Source: Amoebidium appalachense (taxonomy: Eukaryota > Ichthyosporea). From it: 64,000 nt of DNA. The position numbers and the translations under genes were made by a program. Location: positions 14,756,001 to 14,820,000 of the forward strand of contig CAVNZM010000002.1 of assembly GCA_963693365.1 (NCBI GenBank), read 5' to 3'. Positions within the stretch are counted from its first letter, which is position 1, and the number at the start of each line of letters is the position of its first letter. The notes under the pieces were generated by a model that saw only the letters and a list, made by a program, of their open reading frames with translations, was not told the DNA's origin and searched no databases. Of the stretch, positions 61,956-64,000 are shown one piece after another.

Positions 61956-62210
61956 ACGACATACAGGGAACTTCGAAACGAGTAGGTAGGGAAAGAACAT
62001 GTTTTGACTGAATGATGCCAATTCGAAAAGAAGCTCAGGAGACTTTATATGGTAGAAAGCGCAGGAGCAAATGGTCTCGACATACAAACCGTTCAGACTT
62101 CCAGCACTTCTGTGGACCATACCAACCCCCCCTCCGCCCCCATCCCCCACCCCCGCGCACCCGCTTAACACATATACACACACACGTGCACACATACACA
62201 CACACATACA
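61640..62210. other. exon-like DNA of unresolved strand
   Basis: Minus strand 62130-61975 reads LLFELASFSQNMFFPYLLVSKFP followed by donor GTATGT; + strand reads MMPIRKEAQETLYGRKRR from 62012, and at 61970-62011 a short frame after a (CA)nCATACAG acceptor. The minus block 61826-61752 (IHTEIAGALWLRAIENLQN, then GTATGT) is also protein-like. C and CA tracts lie at 61834-61945. Confidence 0.3.
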
Positions 62211-62217
62211 CACTTAG

Positions 62218-62974
62218 GCCTTCAGCTTTGCCGTTGATGCTACTTGATGGTGAGGGAGGGTAAGGTTAGGGTGGGGGGCGGGGAGTTGGGGGAGGGGGGG
62301 GGGAGGGAGGGGGGAGGGGGAGACTTGAACACCCGGAGACATGTGCAAGAAACATAGGCGTAGCTGCATAAGCATTCTCTAGGGAGGCAAAGAAGGAGTT
62401 GCCAGTGGGTGGTGTTCAACGGCTGGTTGAGTGGCTTGGGTGCCGGACGTGTGTGTGGGTGAGCTTGTGATAGGTGTGTTGATGGTGGTGGTGTGTGTGT
62501 GCGTGTGTACGCGCGTGCGGGTGTGTGGGTGTGGGTGGGTGGGTGGGCGGGCTAGGGAGGAGGCATTGTATTGGGGACCCTGAGGGAAAAAGAGGGTACC
62601 TGGGTGTATGTGTGTGTTGATGGTGCACGTGCGCGGTGTGTGTGCATGTGTGCGGGACATATGTGTGTAGTGGCCGGTTGTGGTAGTGGTGGTGGTGGTT
62701 GGGGGGGGAGGGGAGGGGGGGGGGGAAGGGGGGGGGGGGGGGGGGGGGAAAGGGGAGGGAAGGGGGGGAGTGGGGGGAGTGGGGGAAAACGGACGGAAAC
62801 TAACATGGGAGGGTTAACAGTGTCACCGCCTGTGTGATTCGATCAGAATCGTGGAATACATTGCGGGGAGTGCTCAACCAATTATATAAAATCAAGTGTG
62901 TGACGTACGGCTTACACGGCACGTCGGAGATGGGACGGGCTCTGTACAACGGTGGGGGATGCAGTGTTTTCCTG
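62218..62974 (+). CDS. internal exons of an unidentified gene
   Basis: Exon 62218-62249 (acceptor CACTTAG, donor GTGAGG) and exon 62847-62974 (acceptor GATCAG, donor GTATGT) join in phase and give 53 residues, including ESWNTLRGVLNQLYKIKCV and YGLHGTSEMGRALYNGGG. No domain recognised. Another acceptor at 62819 is possible for the second exon but breaks phase with the first. Continues beyond 63000, perhaps via CAACAG at about 63346. Confidence 0.4.
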
Positions 62975-63117
62975 GTATGTGTTTGGGTGTGGAGTGACGG
63001 GGAGGGGGGGGAAGCGCGCCGGGGGGGGGGGGGGGGGGGGGGGGGATCTATTTTTCACACAAGCGTAGTTGGGTCAAGGGTCTTTTGGGAGGGCAACCTT
63101 TGAAAGATTCAATTTAT

Positions 63118-63152
63118 TCCCCCCCCCCCCCCCCCCCTCCCCCCCTTCCCCA

Positions 63153-63224
<72 letters not shown>
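63118..63224. repeat. poly-C followed by a 69-base poly-G run
   Basis: C-rich 63119-63151 then G 63156-63224, separated by CAGGA; a potential very stable C/G hairpin. Confidence 0.95.
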
Positions 63225-63969
63225 CGCAGGTCGACGGGTGCAGTAGGGGAAGGGGAGGGGGGAGAGAGAAGAATTCGTTTGGTGATAAGCACGATCACTG
63301 AGAGCTACCAGAGCTTTGTTTCTTTTTTCCTGTCTTATTTGCAACAGGAGATGGGAAGGGGTGTGGGTGTGTGTGTGTGTGTGTGTGTGTGTGGTTGGCG
63401 GGTGGGGGGGAGGGGGATTGGGTTACACTGTGTATATCCGTGTGTTGGGGAAAGCAACACGGGGGGGGGGAGGGGGGGGGTTTGGGGGGAAGGGGGGGGA
63501 GGGGGGGGGGGATGGTGGAGGCACTGGCGGGGCACTGGTGGGGAACAAGCCGGCATACCAATTAAACAAAACCCACACGTGCACAAGCATACACACACAC
63601 CAACCCCACACCATGACCAACCTACATATACCCCGTTGCTTCACCAATCACCTCCCGCCACAACTACTCACAACCTTCACTTGTACATGTGCATATTCAC
63701 ACACACTGATGGACTGCTTAGAGGCTTCCCCCCCCCCCCCCCCCCCCTCCCCCCGCGCCCCCTTCCCCCCTCTCCCCCCCCCCTCTCGAGGCCTCTCCCC
63801 ACCCCATCCCCCCCCAACAAAAAAAAAAAGGAAAGGGGAAAAATGAAAAATCACACACAAGCGTGCACACACACACACTCTCTTTCACACACACACACCC
63901 ACGCACCCGCACACACATACGCCCACGCCCACGCCCACGCACACGCACACGCACACACGTGCGCGCGCG

Positions 63970-64000
<31 letters not shown>
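63225..64000. other. simple-repeat-rich end of window
   Basis: TG 63366-63393, G-rich 63400-63512, C-rich 63729-63817, CA/CG repeats 63853-64000. No supported gene. Confidence 0.5.

Overview
The window is nuclear DNA of a eukaryote. All protein genes that can be assembled (except one) are split by GT-AG introns, promoters look like CCAAT plus TATA boxes, and roughly half of the DNA is homopolymer G/C, CA/TG, GA/TC and other simple repeats. The heat-shock factor, ABHD6-type lipase, TRABD-type protein and two Mpv17 proteins read like a unicellular opisthokont or close relative (an ichthyosporean-like protist would fit). That placement is an inference from protein style, not a proven identification.

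Layout. 1-1900: tail of a possible gene, then G/T-rich DNA with a degenerate 48-bp repeat. 1920-7795: a complete, very young Ty1/copia retrotransposon on the minus strand with 765-bp LTRs, 5-bp target duplication and half-tRNA primer site; its gag start codon lies inside the LTR. 7800-11700: minisatellites and simple repeats. 11721-15795 (-): five-exon TraB/TIKI-like gene. 16869-17313 (-): 3' end of an unidentified gene. 18468-19892 (+): intronless amino-acid transporter. 21242-24436 (-): three-exon zeta-crystallin-like oxidoreductase. 25840-26372 (-): small zinc-finger gene. 27541-27850: palindromic 20-bp repeat array. 28915-29806 and 38012-40127 (-): two diverged Mpv17/PMP22 paralogues, with an F-box/LRR-like gene (32716-34732, +, two frame breaks) between them. 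41732-42125: a MITE; next to it a decayed LINE reverse-transcriptase fragment. 44373-54958 (+): nine-exon ABHD6-like serine hydrolase spread over 10.6 kb. 58240-60066 (+): three-exon heat-shock transcription factor. 62218 onward: part of another unidentified + strand gene.

The genes do not form one pathway; they are ordinary housekeeping and stress genes (lipid hydrolysis, amino-acid transport, mitochondrial/peroxisomal membrane, redox, heat-shock transcription). The notable material is structural: an LTR that encodes the first 45 Gag residues with the primer site inside the Gag reading frame; tandem repeats that carry copies of a splice acceptor (ABHD6 intron 3) or splice donor (TraB intron), apparently grown out of exon edges; CA microsatellites forming splice acceptors directly; a dispersed repeat family whose copies end in a C tract; and a 20-bp palindromic array whose spacer inverts halfway. 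Exon joins were worked out by hand from splice signals, reading phase and family alignment from memory; no similarity search was possible.
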